Program-made: the position numbers and the translations under genes
Notes under the pieces: model-generated
Told to the model about the DNA's origin: nothing
What the model saw: the letters and a program-made list of their open reading frames with translations, nothing else
Databases searched by the model: none
Source of the DNA: Erysipelotrichaceae bacterium
Lineage (GTDB): Bacteria > Bacillota_I > Bacilli_A > RFN20 > CAG-449
NCBI GenBank assembly: GCA_015059095.1
Contig: SVBA01000007.1
Coordinates: forward strand, 33,675-97,674
Length of the DNA stretch: 64,000 bases
Direction: 5' to 3'
Part shown: in pieces, positions 36,184 to 45,962 of the stretch
Numbering within the stretch: position 1 is the first letter of the stretch
Layout: each line of letters starts with the position of its first letter

Positions 36184-36500
36184 CTTTTTTTGCTCCTTTC
36201 TTTAAGAATTACTTCTTTAAATAAACGAAGGGCTTTTTCGCCACAAATAAGCGCTATAGCACGTGCTTCTTCTGGTCGATATCCTTCTAAATTTCTTTGT
36301 CTTATCGCAGCCATAACATCTTCTTTTAAAGCAAGTTCTACTTTATTTCTTGGTTCTAAAGAATATCTTGTATCCATCAATTCTTCTAAAGACAATCTTT
36401 TATTAAACTCATACATTCTTTTAAATGTAAGTTCAATTTCTCGATAATATTTATCTTCTATTTTCTTAGTATATTCTTTACTGTCGTACATATTATTCAC
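36180..36500 (-). CDS. Conserved-looking small helical protein of unknown function
   Basis: 106 residues, highly charged, wholly helical (for example KYYREIELTFKRMYEFNKRLSLEELMD and YRPEEARAIALICGEKALRLFKEVI). No membrane segment or known motif. Overlaps the phosphatase gene by 8 bases and rarA by 4, so its translation is tied to both. This tight placement suggests a functional link with rarA, but nothing in the sequence says what it is. Confidence 0.7.
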   Translation of the reverse strand: MNNMYDSKEYTKKIEDKYYREIELTFKRMYEFNKRLSLEELMDTRYSLEPRNKVELALKEDVMAAIRQRNLEGYRPEEARAIALICGEKALRLFKEVILKERSKKR

Positions 36501-37185
36501 CTAATAACTTTCTTTTAATTTGATTGATTTCTTCTATAGTTAATCCTACATTAAGAAGATAATTTTCTACACTTTGATATTTTTTAATAAACGATTTATT
36601 AAAATTTATTAAATATTCTTCTTTTGCTTCTCCTAAAAATTTAGGAAAGTCTTTTATTGTCTCTCTAACAATAGGTAGTCTTTCTCTAATGTTCCTATCA
36701 GAAGAAACATAATCATTTAAAATAATTTTAAAATCAACTCCTAATAAAGATAACATCATGTAAATAACAATTCCTGTGCGATCTTTACCTGCAGTACAGT
36801 TAATAATTACTCCTCCATCTACATTAATAAAAGTTTTAAATACATCTCTAAAAACTTCTTTGTTTTCAATCATCCTTAAATATAGAGCGGAAATACTATC
36901 ATTTTCTTCTAAAGATTTTAAGCTTCCTTCTACTAATGGAAAATTAAAATAAGTGAATCTTTCATCATTTAGTAATGATGATGGTCTAAAACTTAATACT
37001 CTACCTGCTCTTAAATCAATTTGTGTTTTAATATTATTATCAAGTAGAAACTTTTTATCATCTTCACTTAAAAAAACTAAAGCATCACTTCTAATTACTA
37101 CTCTATGCTTTATTTTTCCATTTGGAGTTTTTACTCCTCCTATATCTCTTGAATTCAGAGTCAAATTAAATAATATCTTTTCCAT
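36493..37185 (-). CDS. Tyrosine-phosphatase-family protein
   Basis: 230 residues, Y_phosphatase3 type. The catalytic loop CTAGKDRTG (CX5R) is near residues 129-137; the family N-terminal NSRDIGGVKTPNGKIKHRVVIRSDAL is intact, and the general-acid region follows the usual layout. Enzymes of this type dephosphorylate phosphotyrosine or phosphoinositides; substrate unknown. It heads the operon that ends with rarA. RBS AAGGTATGG-like is weak. Confidence 0.88.
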   Translation of the reverse strand: MEKILFNLTLNSRDIGGVKTPNGKIKHRVVIRSDALVFLSEDDKKFLLDNNIKTQIDLRAGRVLSFRPSSLLNDERFTYFNFPLVEGSLKSLEENDSISALYLRMIENKEVFRDVFKTFINVDGGVIINCTAGKDRTGIVIYMMLSLLGVDFKIILNDYVSSDRNIRERLPIVRETIKDFPKFLGEAKEEYLINFNKSFIKKYQSVENYLLNVGLTIEEINQIKRKLLGE

Positions 37186-37230
37186 ACCTTATCATTTTAC
37201 ATTATAACACTCGGAAATAAAAGTTTTCAT

Positions 37231-37262
37231 AAGAAAAGAGGAGATTTTGAACTCTCCTCTAG
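37231..37262 (-). terminator. Terminator of the pullulanase gene
   Basis: Eight-base stem AGAGGAGA / TCTCCTCT (37237-37260) followed on the minus strand by TTTTCTTAT. Confidence 0.75.
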
Positions 37263-37269
37263 TTATTAA

Positions 37270-40089
37270 TTATGCAACTTTTTTTAATACGATAGATTCA
37301 TTTGGTAATAAATCTAATGATGTTACAATACTACCCACTTCTCTATTTGTATTAGAGAATAAGATTTCATATGAACCACCAAGTTCATGAGTAGCATCTT
37401 GTGAAGCATGTACAACATAAATGGAATTTCCACCTTTTGTAGAACAATCAAATTCAAGAGCGATTGTTTTTGAATCACCTTTTTCTGTTACTACAGCGTC
37501 GATTTCATCTCTTGTTGAGATAGTTAATTCTGGAGTAGCTTTTCTAAATGCGATTAATGATTTAAAGTATTCAAACATTTCAACATTTTCAGCTTTTAAT
37601 GACCAGTCCATATGGTTAGTTAAATCACATGAATTATATGAATTATGGTCATATTTTCCAGTTGTACCACGCATATTTACTTTAGTTCTCATAAAGTCTT
37701 CACCTTCTTGCATGAACGGAACGCCTTGAGCAGTAAATACCATAGTTTCAGCTTGCTTATATACTCTATTAAAATCTCTACTAGCAGAAGCTTTAGATTC
37801 TAATTGATCATATAAAGTATAGTTATCATGACATGATACATAGTTCAATACTTGTTGAGGTTCAACGTTTTTAGCTGCAGTGTTAGTTTCTGCGAATAAT
37901 CCCTTCATACCAGAATAAATTCCACCATATGAAGAAGATTGACCATATACCCAACCTACACCTGGAGAATTGTCACCTCTAATACCATTTCTAATAATAT
38001 CATTGAATGCACCAACATATACGCCTGCATCAGCAAAGTAAGATTGACCTAAACTAGCTTGTACTGTTTGTTGATTTTTTATATTAGCAGGATCATGTGC
38101 AACTTTTAATTTAGAAGTTCCACCAGTCCAAGGTTCGCCATAAATCATAACTTTAGAATATAATTCACTACAACCTTTATAAACATCGATCATAGTCTTA
38201 TTATCAACTAATCCCATTAAGTCAAATCTATATCCACCCATATGATATTCATCAACCCAGAATTTAGCAGAATCAACAATAAATTTGTTAACCATTGAAC
38301 GATCACTTGCCATTTCATTACCACAACCTGAACCATTATAAAGTTCACCAGTTGAGTAACGTCTATGATAATAATCAGGAACTAATAATTGGAAATTAGA
38401 ATCATTAGTTTTTGCTGTATGATTATAAACAACGTCCATAATTATATTAATACCATAGCTATGCATTGCCATTACCATTTCTTTAAATTCTTTAATTCTA
38501 TTAATTCCATCGTAAGGATTTGTAGAATAAGAACCTTCTAATACATTGTAGTTAAGTGGATCATAACCCCAGTTATAGTTAGATCCTTCAACTTCCATTG
38601 ACATATCTGTAGAAACTTTTGTTTCATCAACTGAGTTATAATCATAGAATGGAAGAATTTGGACATGAGTAATACCTAATTCTTTTAAGTGATCTAAACC
38701 AGTAGAAACAGTAACATTATCATCATTTGTATAAGTTGTACCTTTTTCTGCTAAACCAGCAAAAGTACCTCTTTTTTCTTTAGTAACTCCTGAATCAGGG
38801 TCAATAGTCATATCTCTAACATGAATTTCGTAAATAGAAGCATCTGTTCCATTAGTACCAAAATCAGGTCTAACATCTTGATCCCATCCTTGAATTTCAC
38901 TATTGACTTTATTGAAGTCAACTACCATACCTCTAATACCATTAATACCAGCAGATTTTGCATATGGGTCAACTACTTCATTAGTTCCTTCAGGATTAGT
39001 AACTGTATAAGTATAATATTTGCCGTGTAAGTTTTGAGTTACAGTATGTGCCCAAACACCTTTATCACCTAATGTCATTTCATAACTATTAGTTGGATTA
39101 GCTTGTTTTTCAGGATCACCATTATCATAAATGTTTAATACCATCTTTGAAGATGTAGGAGCCCAAACTTTAAATGTTGTTGCAGTAGGATTTAATTTTT
39201 TATCAAATGTAACGCCCAAATCATCACCAGTGTATGTATATTTTTCTGCGAAAGCATCACTATTAAATAATACTACATAATTTGGAATAGCAACGTCTGT
39301 ATGATTCTTTTCAAATTTGTAAGAAACTTTAATTTGTTTTGTTAAATCTAATTCTTTATCAAAGTTTAATACAACGTTTTTACTCTTTGAATTATATTCT
39401 TCTGCTGCATAGTTAGTTAAAACTTTACCATCTTGTTCAATAGTGAAGTTTTTAGCATCAAAGTTGAAATCTTTTGATTTAACTAAACCAAAATAGATTT
39501 TTAATTTTGTAGTTTCTGTAATTAATGCACTACTAATTGAATGTTTTCTAGTTGCATCTTTATTAGGATATTGTTTTTCTACACCAGAAAGTAAATAGAC
39601 GTGTTGAATACCTCCTGGAGAAGTAGGACTAATTGTAACAAAACGATCTGAACCGAAATCTTTAGCTTGCCATGAACCACCTGGATCAATTGCAATTAAG
39701 AATCCTAGTTCTGTACATGTTTTTCCTTCTGGAGCAACATCTACTAAGTTAACATCACCCCAAACACCATATTCATCATAGTGAGTGAATTGATAAGCAG
39801 CTCCCCCTGAACTATTAGAGTTATCCCATCCCCAAATAGACCATGGAGTATATTGTTCATCTGCACGATTGAAGTGGAATCTAACTGTTGTTGTTGGAAC
39901 GACTTCTAAAGTAGAAGTATCTTCATTACCCAATGTGTATCCTGGAATTTCAACAAGTTCCCATGTTTCGCTTACTTCAATTTCTTCAGAACTTGATGGT
40001 TCACTAGAACTACTATTATTGTTTCCACAACTTATGAATGTAGATAAAACCATTAATCCACAAATAGATTTTGTAATAATCTTTTTCAT
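37270..40089 (-). CDS. pulA: Type I pullulanase lipoprotein
   Basis: Cleaves alpha-1,6 branches in pullulan, glycogen or amylopectin. 939 residues. Lipoprotein signal MKKIITKSICGLMVLSTFISC, then a Ser-rich linker. A CBM41-like starch-binding domain follows (VRFHFNRADEQYTPWSIWGW), then the CBM48/N-terminal pullulanase domain (FDKKLNPTATTFKVWAPTSSKMVL) and the GH13 barrel with IMDVVYNHTA, nucleophile Asp in GYRFDLMG, acid Glu in IYGEPWTGG, and YVSCHDNYTLYDQL. It works at the cell surface, feeding oligosaccharides to cytoplasmic glucosidases such as that at 23076. A cre-like site lies upstream. Confidence 0.94.
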   Translation of the reverse strand: MKKIITKSICGLMVLSTFISCGNNNSSSSEPSSSEEIEVSETWELVEIPGYTLGNEDTSTLEVVPTTTVRFHFNRADEQYTPWSIWGWDNSNSSGGAAYQFTHYDEYGVWGDVNLVDVAPEGKTCTELGFLIAIDPGGSWQAKDFGSDRFVTISPTSPGGIQHVYLLSGVEKQYPNKDATRKHSISSALITETTKLKIYFGLVKSKDFNFDAKNFTIEQDGKVLTNYAAEEYNSKSKNVVLNFDKELDLTKQIKVSYKFEKNHTDVAIPNYVVLFNSDAFAEKYTYTGDDLGVTFDKKLNPTATTFKVWAPTSSKMVLNIYDNGDPEKQANPTNSYEMTLGDKGVWAHTVTQNLHGKYYTYTVTNPEGTNEVVDPYAKSAGINGIRGMVVDFNKVNSEIQGWDQDVRPDFGTNGTDASIYEIHVRDMTIDPDSGVTKEKRGTFAGLAEKGTTYTNDDNVTVSTGLDHLKELGITHVQILPFYDYNSVDETKVSTDMSMEVEGSNYNWGYDPLNYNVLEGSYSTNPYDGINRIKEFKEMVMAMHSYGINIIMDVVYNHTAKTNDSNFQLLVPDYYHRRYSTGELYNGSGCGNEMASDRSMVNKFIVDSAKFWVDEYHMGGYRFDLMGLVDNKTMIDVYKGCSELYSKVMIYGEPWTGGTSKLKVAHDPANIKNQQTVQASLGQSYFADAGVYVGAFNDIIRNGIRGDNSPGVGWVYGQSSSYGGIYSGMKGLFAETNTAAKNVEPQQVLNYVSCHDNYTLYDQLESKASASRDFNRVYKQAETMVFTAQGVPFMQEGEDFMRTKVNMRGTTGKYDHNSYNSCDLTNHMDWSLKAENVEMFEYFKSLIAFRKATPELTISTRDEIDAVVTEKGDSKTIALEFDCSTKGGNSIYVVHASQDATHELGGSYEILFSNTNREVGSIVTSLDLLPNESIVLKKVA

Positions 40090-40148
40090 ATTAATTTTCT
40101 CCTTCTAGTAAAAGATTAGCATATTTTTCTATTTTTTAAAACATAAAA

Positions 40149-40163
40149 ATAAAGCGCTTTCAA
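40149..40163 (-). promoter_or_regulatory. cre-like catabolite-control site upstream of pulA
   Basis: TTGAAAGCGCTTTAT on the minus strand matches the consensus WTGNAANCGNWNNCW at all fixed positions except one (A for C). It sits about 60 bases before the pulA start, near the probable promoter, so CcpA repression by preferred sugars is likely. Confidence 0.6.
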
Positions 40164-40172
40164 TTTTGTTTC

Positions 40173-40200
40173 AAAAAAAGACTACTCTAAGAGTAGTCTT
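40173..40200 (-). terminator. Terminator of gapA
   Basis: Ten-base stem AAGACTACTC / GAGTAGTCTT with TAA loop (40178-40200), and on the minus strand a run of seven T. Confidence 0.88.
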
Positions 40201-40213
40201 AATCTTCTAACAA

Positions 40214-41245
40214 CTATTTTTCAGCGAAGTATTTAATAGTTCTTACCATTTGTGAAGTATATGAGTTTTCATTATCATACCAAGAAACAACTTGAACTTG
40301 ATATAAACCTTCACCAACTTTACATACCATTGTTTGAGTTGCATCAAATAATGAACCATATCTGATACCAATGATATCTGAAGAAACTAATTCTTCTGTT
40401 GTGTAACCAAATGATTCAGAAGCTTGAGCTTTCATAGCAGCATTAACGCTTGCTTTAGTAACTTCTTCATCTGATTTAACAACTGCTACTAATAAAGTAG
40501 TTGAACCTGTAGGTACTGGAACACGTTGAGCAGAACCGATTAATTTACCATTTAATTCTGGAATTACTAAACCGATTGCTTTAGCTGCACCTGTTGAGTT
40601 AGGAACGATTGAACAAGCAGCTGCTCTAGCTCTTCTTAAATCACCTTTTCTATGTGGTCCATCTAATACCATTTGGTCACCTGTATAAGCGTGAACAGTT
40701 GTCATGATACCTGATTGAATTGGGTATGCATCGTTTAATGCTTTAGCCATTGGAGCTAAACAGTTTGTTGTACATGAAGCTGCTGAGATAATTTGATCAT
40801 CTGCAGTTAATGTTTCATGGTTAACATTATAAACGATTGTTTTTAAATCATTACCTGCTGGAGCTGAAATAACAACTTTTTTAGCACCTGCATTGATGTG
40901 AGCCATTGATTTTGCTTTTGAAGTGTAGAAACCTGTACATTCTAATACTACATCAACACCTAATTCACCCCATGGGCAGTTTGCTGCATCTTTTTCAGCA
41001 TAAATTCTGATTTTTTTGCCATCAACTTCAATCCAACCTTCTGCTTCATCTTCTGCAGAACATTTTACTGTGTCACCTAATTCATATCTACCTTGAGCTG
41101 AATCATATTTTAATAAGTGTGCTAACATTTTTGGTGATGTTAAATCGTTGATAGCTACGATTTCATATCCTTCTGCATTGAACATTTGTCTGAATGCTAA
41201 ACGGCCAATACGTCCGAATCCATTAATTGCGACTTTAACTGACAT
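40214..41245 (-). CDS. gapA: Glyceraldehyde-3-phosphate dehydrogenase
   Basis: 343 residues. NAD-binding [16 protein letters not shown] at the N-terminus, active-site Cys in [15 protein letters not shown] (about 150-164), the catalytic His in [10 protein letters not shown], and the phosphate-binding [10 protein letters not shown] and RVPVPTGS. Central glycolytic enzyme. Compared with neighbours it uses more regular codons (GCT, GGT, AAC), as expected for a highly expressed gene. RBS TAGGAGG. Monocistronic, with a strong terminator. Confidence 0.98.
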   Translation of the reverse strand: MSVKVAINGFGRIGRLAFRQMFNAEGYEIVAINDLTSPKMLAHLLKYDSAQGRYELGDTVKCSAEDEAEGWIEVDGKKIRIYAEKDAANCPWGELGVDVVLECTGFYTSKAKSMAHINAGAKKVVISAPAGNDLKTIVYNVNHETLTADDQIISAASCTTNCLAPMAKALNDAYPIQSGIMTTVHAYTGDQMVLDGPHRKGDLRRARAAACSIVPNSTGAAKAIGLVIPELNGKLIGSAQRVPVPTGSTTLLVAVVKSDEEVTKASVNAAMKAQASESFGYTTEELVSSDIIGIRYGSLFDATQTMVCKVGEGLYQVQVVSWYDNENSYTSQMVRTIKYFAEK

Positions 41246-41337
41246 AAATATATCCTCCTAGAAATTTATTTGTTTTGTCAACACTATTATTCTACTACAA
41301 TATTATTTTAATTGATATTAAAATATCGTTATTTCTT

Positions 41338-41374
41338 AAAAAAAATTAAAAAGAGCTAAACTTAGTTTAACTCT
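41338..41374 (-). terminator. Terminator of the 41387-44137 gene
   Basis: On the minus strand AGAGTTAAAC / GTTTAGCTCT (one U-G pair) followed by TTTTTAATTTTTTTT. Confidence 0.75.
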
Positions 41375-41386
41375 TAATAACTAATT

Positions 41387-44137
41387 TTAGGGATTTGGTA
41401 TTTCTAAATCTTCAAATATTTCACTTATATCGATAAATCCAGTAGTATCAACTGTAATTTCATTTTGTTTTTCTTTTAGATAAATTTCTCCTTCGATTGT
41501 ATTTTCTTTATAAATTAAATTTTCAACTATTAACATATAATTTTCTGATAATTTATATAATTGAAGTTCTGTTTGATCAAATTCCACAATAATATTTCTT
41601 TCATCAATTTCTAAATATGAAGAATCCAATATATTCACAATTTCAAATACTATTTCTCCAATAGTAGCGTCCATATCTCCATTGATAATTTTATTGATCT
41701 CATTTATTAAATCACCAATAAATGCTTCTAAAGATACATCAAAGTCATTTTCTTGGAAGAAATAATTAAATATTTCTTCAATGTAACTAATAAATGTTTC
41801 CATTTGTTTACTACTTAAGATTAAATTAATTGAATAACGGTCTTCACCAAATGATAAATAATATTTATTATTCAAGTATGTTAATTTTAATTTCATTTTA
41901 ATATTACCAGTGACATCTAATTCTAAAGAATAATCTTCTTTATTCTTCTTTAATTGACCATCGACATCAATTGAAGATGAATTTCCCTTTATATTAACAT
42001 TAGAAAAATCAATTTGGATTGATTCTTTATTCCAAATACTTTGAACATTATTAATATGTTCTTCAACTATATCAAGTATAGATTTATCATAAATTGGTTT
42101 TCCACTAGGAAGAACAATATCACTAACAAATTCATCGATTGAAAGATAAATACCATACTCTACCAATTCAGCATTTAATTTATTGTCTTTATTATAAAGA
42201 TAAACAGTACAATCCTGTAAGTTTTCATTTAATGAAGATAATATTAATGGGATCGATATGATATTTTCATCAACCATTTCTACTACACCAATTACTTCAT
42301 ATAATATTTTAGACAAATCTTGTTGTTCTTCTTGAACCTCTTCATTAACAAGAGAAACTTCTTCTGTCTCATCATTTTGAAGATATTCTTCAAGATAGCC
42401 AATTAATAAATCAATATCCTCTTGATAAATTTCAACCAAATAATTGTCTAAAGACAAATAATAAACTTCATCAAAATAATAAACTTCAATACTTCTACTA
42501 CTATTTAAATCACTGATTGCAAAAGTAAATAGCATCGTATTTTCATCAACAATATTAATTTCTATATCTAATGGGTGATCATTTAATAAATGATCAATAT
42601 GTAAAGTATATCCTTGATAATTACTTATTTTAACTAATTCATCAATTAACCATACTGAATTTGATAAATCATTATACTCACTTTCTGCATATTCAATTTT
42701 TTTATTAGTTATAGATAAAGTTATTTTACTACCATCAATATCCATATTAATTGATTTTAAAATTGTTCCTTGTTCCATTTCAAAAAATTTAAAATCAAAG
42801 CAAACTTCTTTACCTTCTAAATCAATATTTCCTTTAACAGTAACATTATTTCCATCTTTTATTAATTCTAAGTTATCAAAAACATTGGTTAAACTTTCTT
42901 CTTGAGAAGGTTCTTCATCTACTAACATTACTTCTTGACTTGTTTCCATTAATGAACCTAAAGAAGTTAATGCTTCATTTAAGAAATTCTCATCAAATTT
43001 ATAATTATGTTTTAAATAAGATATATATAAATCCTTATCATATTTAAAGAAGAAGTCATCAAATAGTCCAATAATGTTTCCACTCATATTAGAAACATCA
43101 AACTTAATATCTAATTTACCTTCTAATGTAACATCTTGAGTAGCGATTTCACAATTGAAAGTTGCACCTTTCAAAATTACATCAAAAAGCACATCAAAAA
43201 TATAATCTATTGCTCTTTTTTCTTTTTCAACAATTACATTATCATCTACTTCTTCTTCATAGTAAGCAGAAAAATAAGCATGACTTTTTAAAGACTCTAG
43301 TAAGCAATCATCATAATAAAATTTTTCGACTAAATGTGTTTCTACAGGTACTGTAAAATTAATTCCCATCTTTACAGTAATATCATATTTGTCTTCAGTT
43401 TTAATTTCTAAAACCTTCCAAGATTCATCTAAAGAAATAGTAACTTTAACTTGGCTATATTTAGGATAACTGACTGCATTAGCGTTATATCTAACTTCTC
43501 TTTTTGTATTAGAAATTGAAGAAGAATTATCTAAAATAAATTCCATAGAATATGGATAATTTGATTCAACAGCTCGAGAAGAAATAATTGTATCTTCATT
43601 GATGATATATGAAGTCATATCAAAAGGGAGCCATCCAATGTTTTGCAATATATATTCGTATGAATAAACAAAAGGTACTTCTCCATCATTATAAACGACT
43701 TGATCTTTATCAAACTTTCCAGTTCTTAATAAAACTTTATCTTCTAAATAAAATCTTTCAACAGCAGATTCTACAAAAGAAGATTTAGTAGTATGAGTAA
43801 CATACGCTTTATCTTTATTTACTACTCTTTGAGCGCTTACTATTTGATTGTTTTTAAGAACTGTTTCACTAAGAGCATTCCCTTCTTGAATAGTTTTAAA
43901 ATTATCAGTTAAACTTAATACTCCTCCTGCAATTCTAAAATTATCTAAACAACTATGATCGATAGGAGTTGTACCATCAGTTGGCTTTTCTAAAAATTCT
44001 GGATCAAGAGGAATATATTCTTCAGAAGATGAAGAAGGAGGATTTATTTGTTTATCGATTAATTCCATAGCAAAAGGGAGCATCACTCCAAGAGTGATTG
44101 CTGTTATTATTCCAATAATAATCCCACTTTTTTTCAT
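41387..44137 (-). CDS. Large exported protein with repeated domains, function unknown
   Basis: Start placed at the ATG at 44135-44137 (916 residues): AGGGG lies 6-7 bases upstream and the N-terminus MKKSGIIIGIITAITLGVML is an export/anchor segment, which the longer reading would bury. After a Ser-rich stretch the protein is acidic and mostly beta-strand. At least three similar units can be seen, each with a YY(L/I)S strand (YDKDLYISYL, FDEVYYLSLD, NNKYYLSFGE) followed by a helical segment; the first two units end in similar acidic linkers (LVDEEPSQEES and LVNEEVQEEQQ). This recalls lipoprotein-carrier-like folds but I do not recognise a family. Surface location is inferred. Confidence 0.75.
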   Translation of the reverse strand: MKKSGIIIGIITAITLGVMLPFAMELIDKQINPPSSSSEEYIPLDPEFLEKPTDGTTPIDHSCLDNFRIAGGVLSLTDNFKTIQEGNALSETVLKNNQIVSAQRVVNKDKAYVTHTTKSSFVESAVERFYLEDKVLLRTGKFDKDQVVYNDGEVPFVYSYEYILQNIGWLPFDMTSYIINEDTIISSRAVESNYPYSMEFILDNSSSISNTKREVRYNANAVSYPKYSQVKVTISLDESWKVLEIKTEDKYDITVKMGINFTVPVETHLVEKFYYDDCLLESLKSHAYFSAYYEEEVDDNVIVEKEKRAIDYIFDVLFDVILKGATFNCEIATQDVTLEGKLDIKFDVSNMSGNIIGLFDDFFFKYDKDLYISYLKHNYKFDENFLNEALTSLGSLMETSQEVMLVDEEPSQEESLTNVFDNLELIKDGNNVTVKGNIDLEGKEVCFDFKFFEMEQGTILKSINMDIDGSKITLSITNKKIEYAESEYNDLSNSVWLIDELVKISNYQGYTLHIDHLLNDHPLDIEINIVDENTMLFTFAISDLNSSRSIEVYYFDEVYYLSLDNYLVEIYQEDIDLLIGYLEEYLQNDETEEVSLVNEEVQEEQQDLSKILYEVIGVVEMVDENIISIPLILSSLNENLQDCTVYLYNKDNKLNAELVEYGIYLSIDEFVSDIVLPSGKPIYDKSILDIVEEHINNVQSIWNKESIQIDFSNVNIKGNSSSIDVDGQLKKNKEDYSLELDVTGNIKMKLKLTYLNNKYYLSFGEDRYSINLILSSKQMETFISYIEEIFNYFFQENDFDVSLEAFIGDLINEINKIINGDMDATIGEIVFEIVNILDSSYLEIDERNIIVEFDQTELQLYKLSENYMLIVENLIYKENTIEGEIYLKEKQNEITVDTTGFIDISEIFEDLEIPNP

Positions 44138-44222
44138 ATTCACCCCTACCAATAAAGTTATTATAAATAATAATACTTTATATTTCAATAAATCACTTTT
44201 GACAGTTTCAAACAAATTGTAG

Positions 44223-44250
44223 AAAAAAAGCACTTAATATCAGTGCTTTT
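44223..44250 (-). terminator. Terminator of the phosphoglucomutase operon
   Basis: AAAAGCACT / AGTGCTTTT stem (44226-44250), followed on the minus strand by a T run. Confidence 0.75.
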
Positions 44251-44255
44251 ATTCT

Positions 44256-45962
44256 TTATAAACCTAATATTTTTAAAATATCTTGATGCATTAAATCAGG
44301 TTTTTTATTTACTTCTTCACTACTAGTACCTACTGCACCATAATAAAACTTACATTTAGGTTCTGTACCAGAAGGTCTAATTGCAACAGTAGAGCCATCC
44401 TCGAAATAATACTTAATCATATCAGAAGATAATAAATCTAATTTTCTAATTAATACATTATTAGGAGTAACCACTTTAGAAGTTTTGTAATCTTCAATAT
44501 AACTTACTTTAACTCCTGAAACTTCGCTTAATGGATGTTCCCTTAAACCTGACATAATTGAATCCATTTTTACTTTACCATTTTGGCCTTCAAAATAAAT
44601 AGAGAACAACTTATCAAAATGATATCCATGTTTTTGTTGTAATTCATCATAAACAATATCTAAAGTTTTACCTTGTAAACGATAATAATTAGTCATTTCT
44701 GCGACCATCATTAATGCTTGAAGTGAGTCTTTATCTCTAACAAATGGAGCTAAAACATAACCATAAGATTCTTCATATCCAAATTCAAATACTTTTTCTT
44801 TTGTTTCTTCATAATGTTTAATTCTGTCACCAATAAACTTAAATCCAGTTAATACAGATTCTACTTCAATACCATAAGAACGAGCGACTTTTTGGCCAAA
44901 ACTAGATGTTACAACAGAATCAAATAATACCCCATTTTCATGTAATAATCCTTTTAATTTTCTTTGAGCAAATACATAGTTAATTAAAAGAGCACCAGTT
45001 TGATTTCCAGTGAATAATTGCCATTCCCCTTTAGAATCTTTAAATGCAATACCGCATCTATCTGCATCAGGATCTGTCATCATAATAATATCTGCATTTT
45101 CTTTTTTAGCATATTCTAAAGGAAGAATATATGCTCTAGGATCTTCTGGGTTAGGAGAAATTGTTGCACCAAATAATGGATCATGAACACATTGTTCTTT
45201 CACATAAATTACTTCATAACCTAAACGATCAAACAATTGTTTTGCAACTTCTAAAGAAGTACCATGTTGAGGAGTAAATACAATTTTAAATCCTTTTTTA
45301 TCTAGTTGAGGATTTAATAAAATTGATTCAACTTGTTCAATATAATCTAAATCAATTTCTTTACCTAAAGTAACGATTTCACCTTTAATATCTGCTTCAC
45401 CAAAAGTAGTATCGATTTCTGAACCATAAGTTTTAATAATATCGATATATGGTTTAATTTTAGAAGGAGTTAATTGACATCCTTCTCTATCATAAACTTT
45501 AAAGCCATTATATTCTTTAGGATTATGGGATGCAGTAATCATGATACCACCTACCGCATGTAATTTTCTTACCGCATAAGAAAGTTCTGGAGTCGCTCTT
45601 AAATCATCAAAGATATAAACTTTAATACCATAGCTTGATAACATTTTTGCAGATTCTAAAGTAAATTCTCTAGAATATAATCTGTTATCGTGTGAAATAA
45701 CAACACCATCTTCTTTAGCCTTAGGATCAGATTGAATTAAAAATTCAGCAAAAGCTTTTGATACTTTTCTAATAACATAAATATTCAATCTATTACTACC
45801 AGGGCCAAGAACACCTCTAATTCCAGCAGTACCAAATTCTAAATCGCAATAGAAACAATCATTAATTTGTTCTTCATTTAATGATTCTAATTGTTCTTTT
45901 AAATCTTGTGGTAAATCTGCTTTTAGCCACTTTTCATATTTTTCTTTAATATATTGTTCCAT
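44256..45962 (-). CDS. pgcA: Phosphoglucomutase/phosphomannomutase
   Basis: 568 residues, the length of the Gram-positive alpha-phosphoglucomutase PgcA. Phosphoserine loop ITASHNPKEYNGFKVY (about 140-155), metal loop TDPDADRCGIA, sugar-binding FGYEESYGY, and phosphate-binding IRPSGTEPKCKFY at the C-terminus. Converts glucose-1-phosphate and glucose-6-phosphate, linking alpha-glucan breakdown to glycolysis and supplying UDP-sugars. Its ATG shares a base with the upstream gene stop, so it is coupled to the unknown gene at 45962. Confidence 0.95.
   Translation of the reverse strand: MEQYIKEKYEKWLKADLPQDLKEQLESLNEEQINDCFYCDLEFGTAGIRGVLGPGSNRLNIYVIRKVSKAFAEFLIQSDPKAKEDGVVISHDNRLYSREFTLESAKMLSSYGIKVYIFDDLRATPELSYAVRKLHAVGGIMITASHNPKEYNGFKVYDREGCQLTPSKIKPYIDIIKTYGSEIDTTFGEADIKGEIVTLGKEIDLDYIEQVESILLNPQLDKKGFKIVFTPQHGTSLEVAKQLFDRLGYEVIYVKEQCVHDPLFGATISPNPEDPRAYILPLEYAKKENADIIMMTDPDADRCGIAFKDSKGEWQLFTGNQTGALLINYVFAQRKLKGLLHENGVLFDSVVTSSFGQKVARSYGIEVESVLTGFKFIGDRIKHYEETKEKVFEFGYEESYGYVLAPFVRDKDSLQALMMVAEMTNYYRLQGKTLDIVYDELQQKHGYHFDKLFSIYFEGQNGKVKMDSIMSGLREHPLSEVSGVKVSYIEDYKTSKVVTPNNVLIRKLDLLSSDMIKYYFEDGSTVAIRPSGTEPKCKFYYGAVGTSSEEVNKKPDLMHQDILKILGL

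Noticed and set aside
41314..41327. GATATTAAAATATC palindrome upstream of gapA
   Set aside because: Pure AT-rich inverted repeats of this length are expected by chance in such DNA, and no promoter alignment supports an operator.
44138..44233. Longer start for the large exported protein
   Set aside because: It would place a charged and hydrophobic prefix before a good signal segment; the ATG at 44137 has an RBS.
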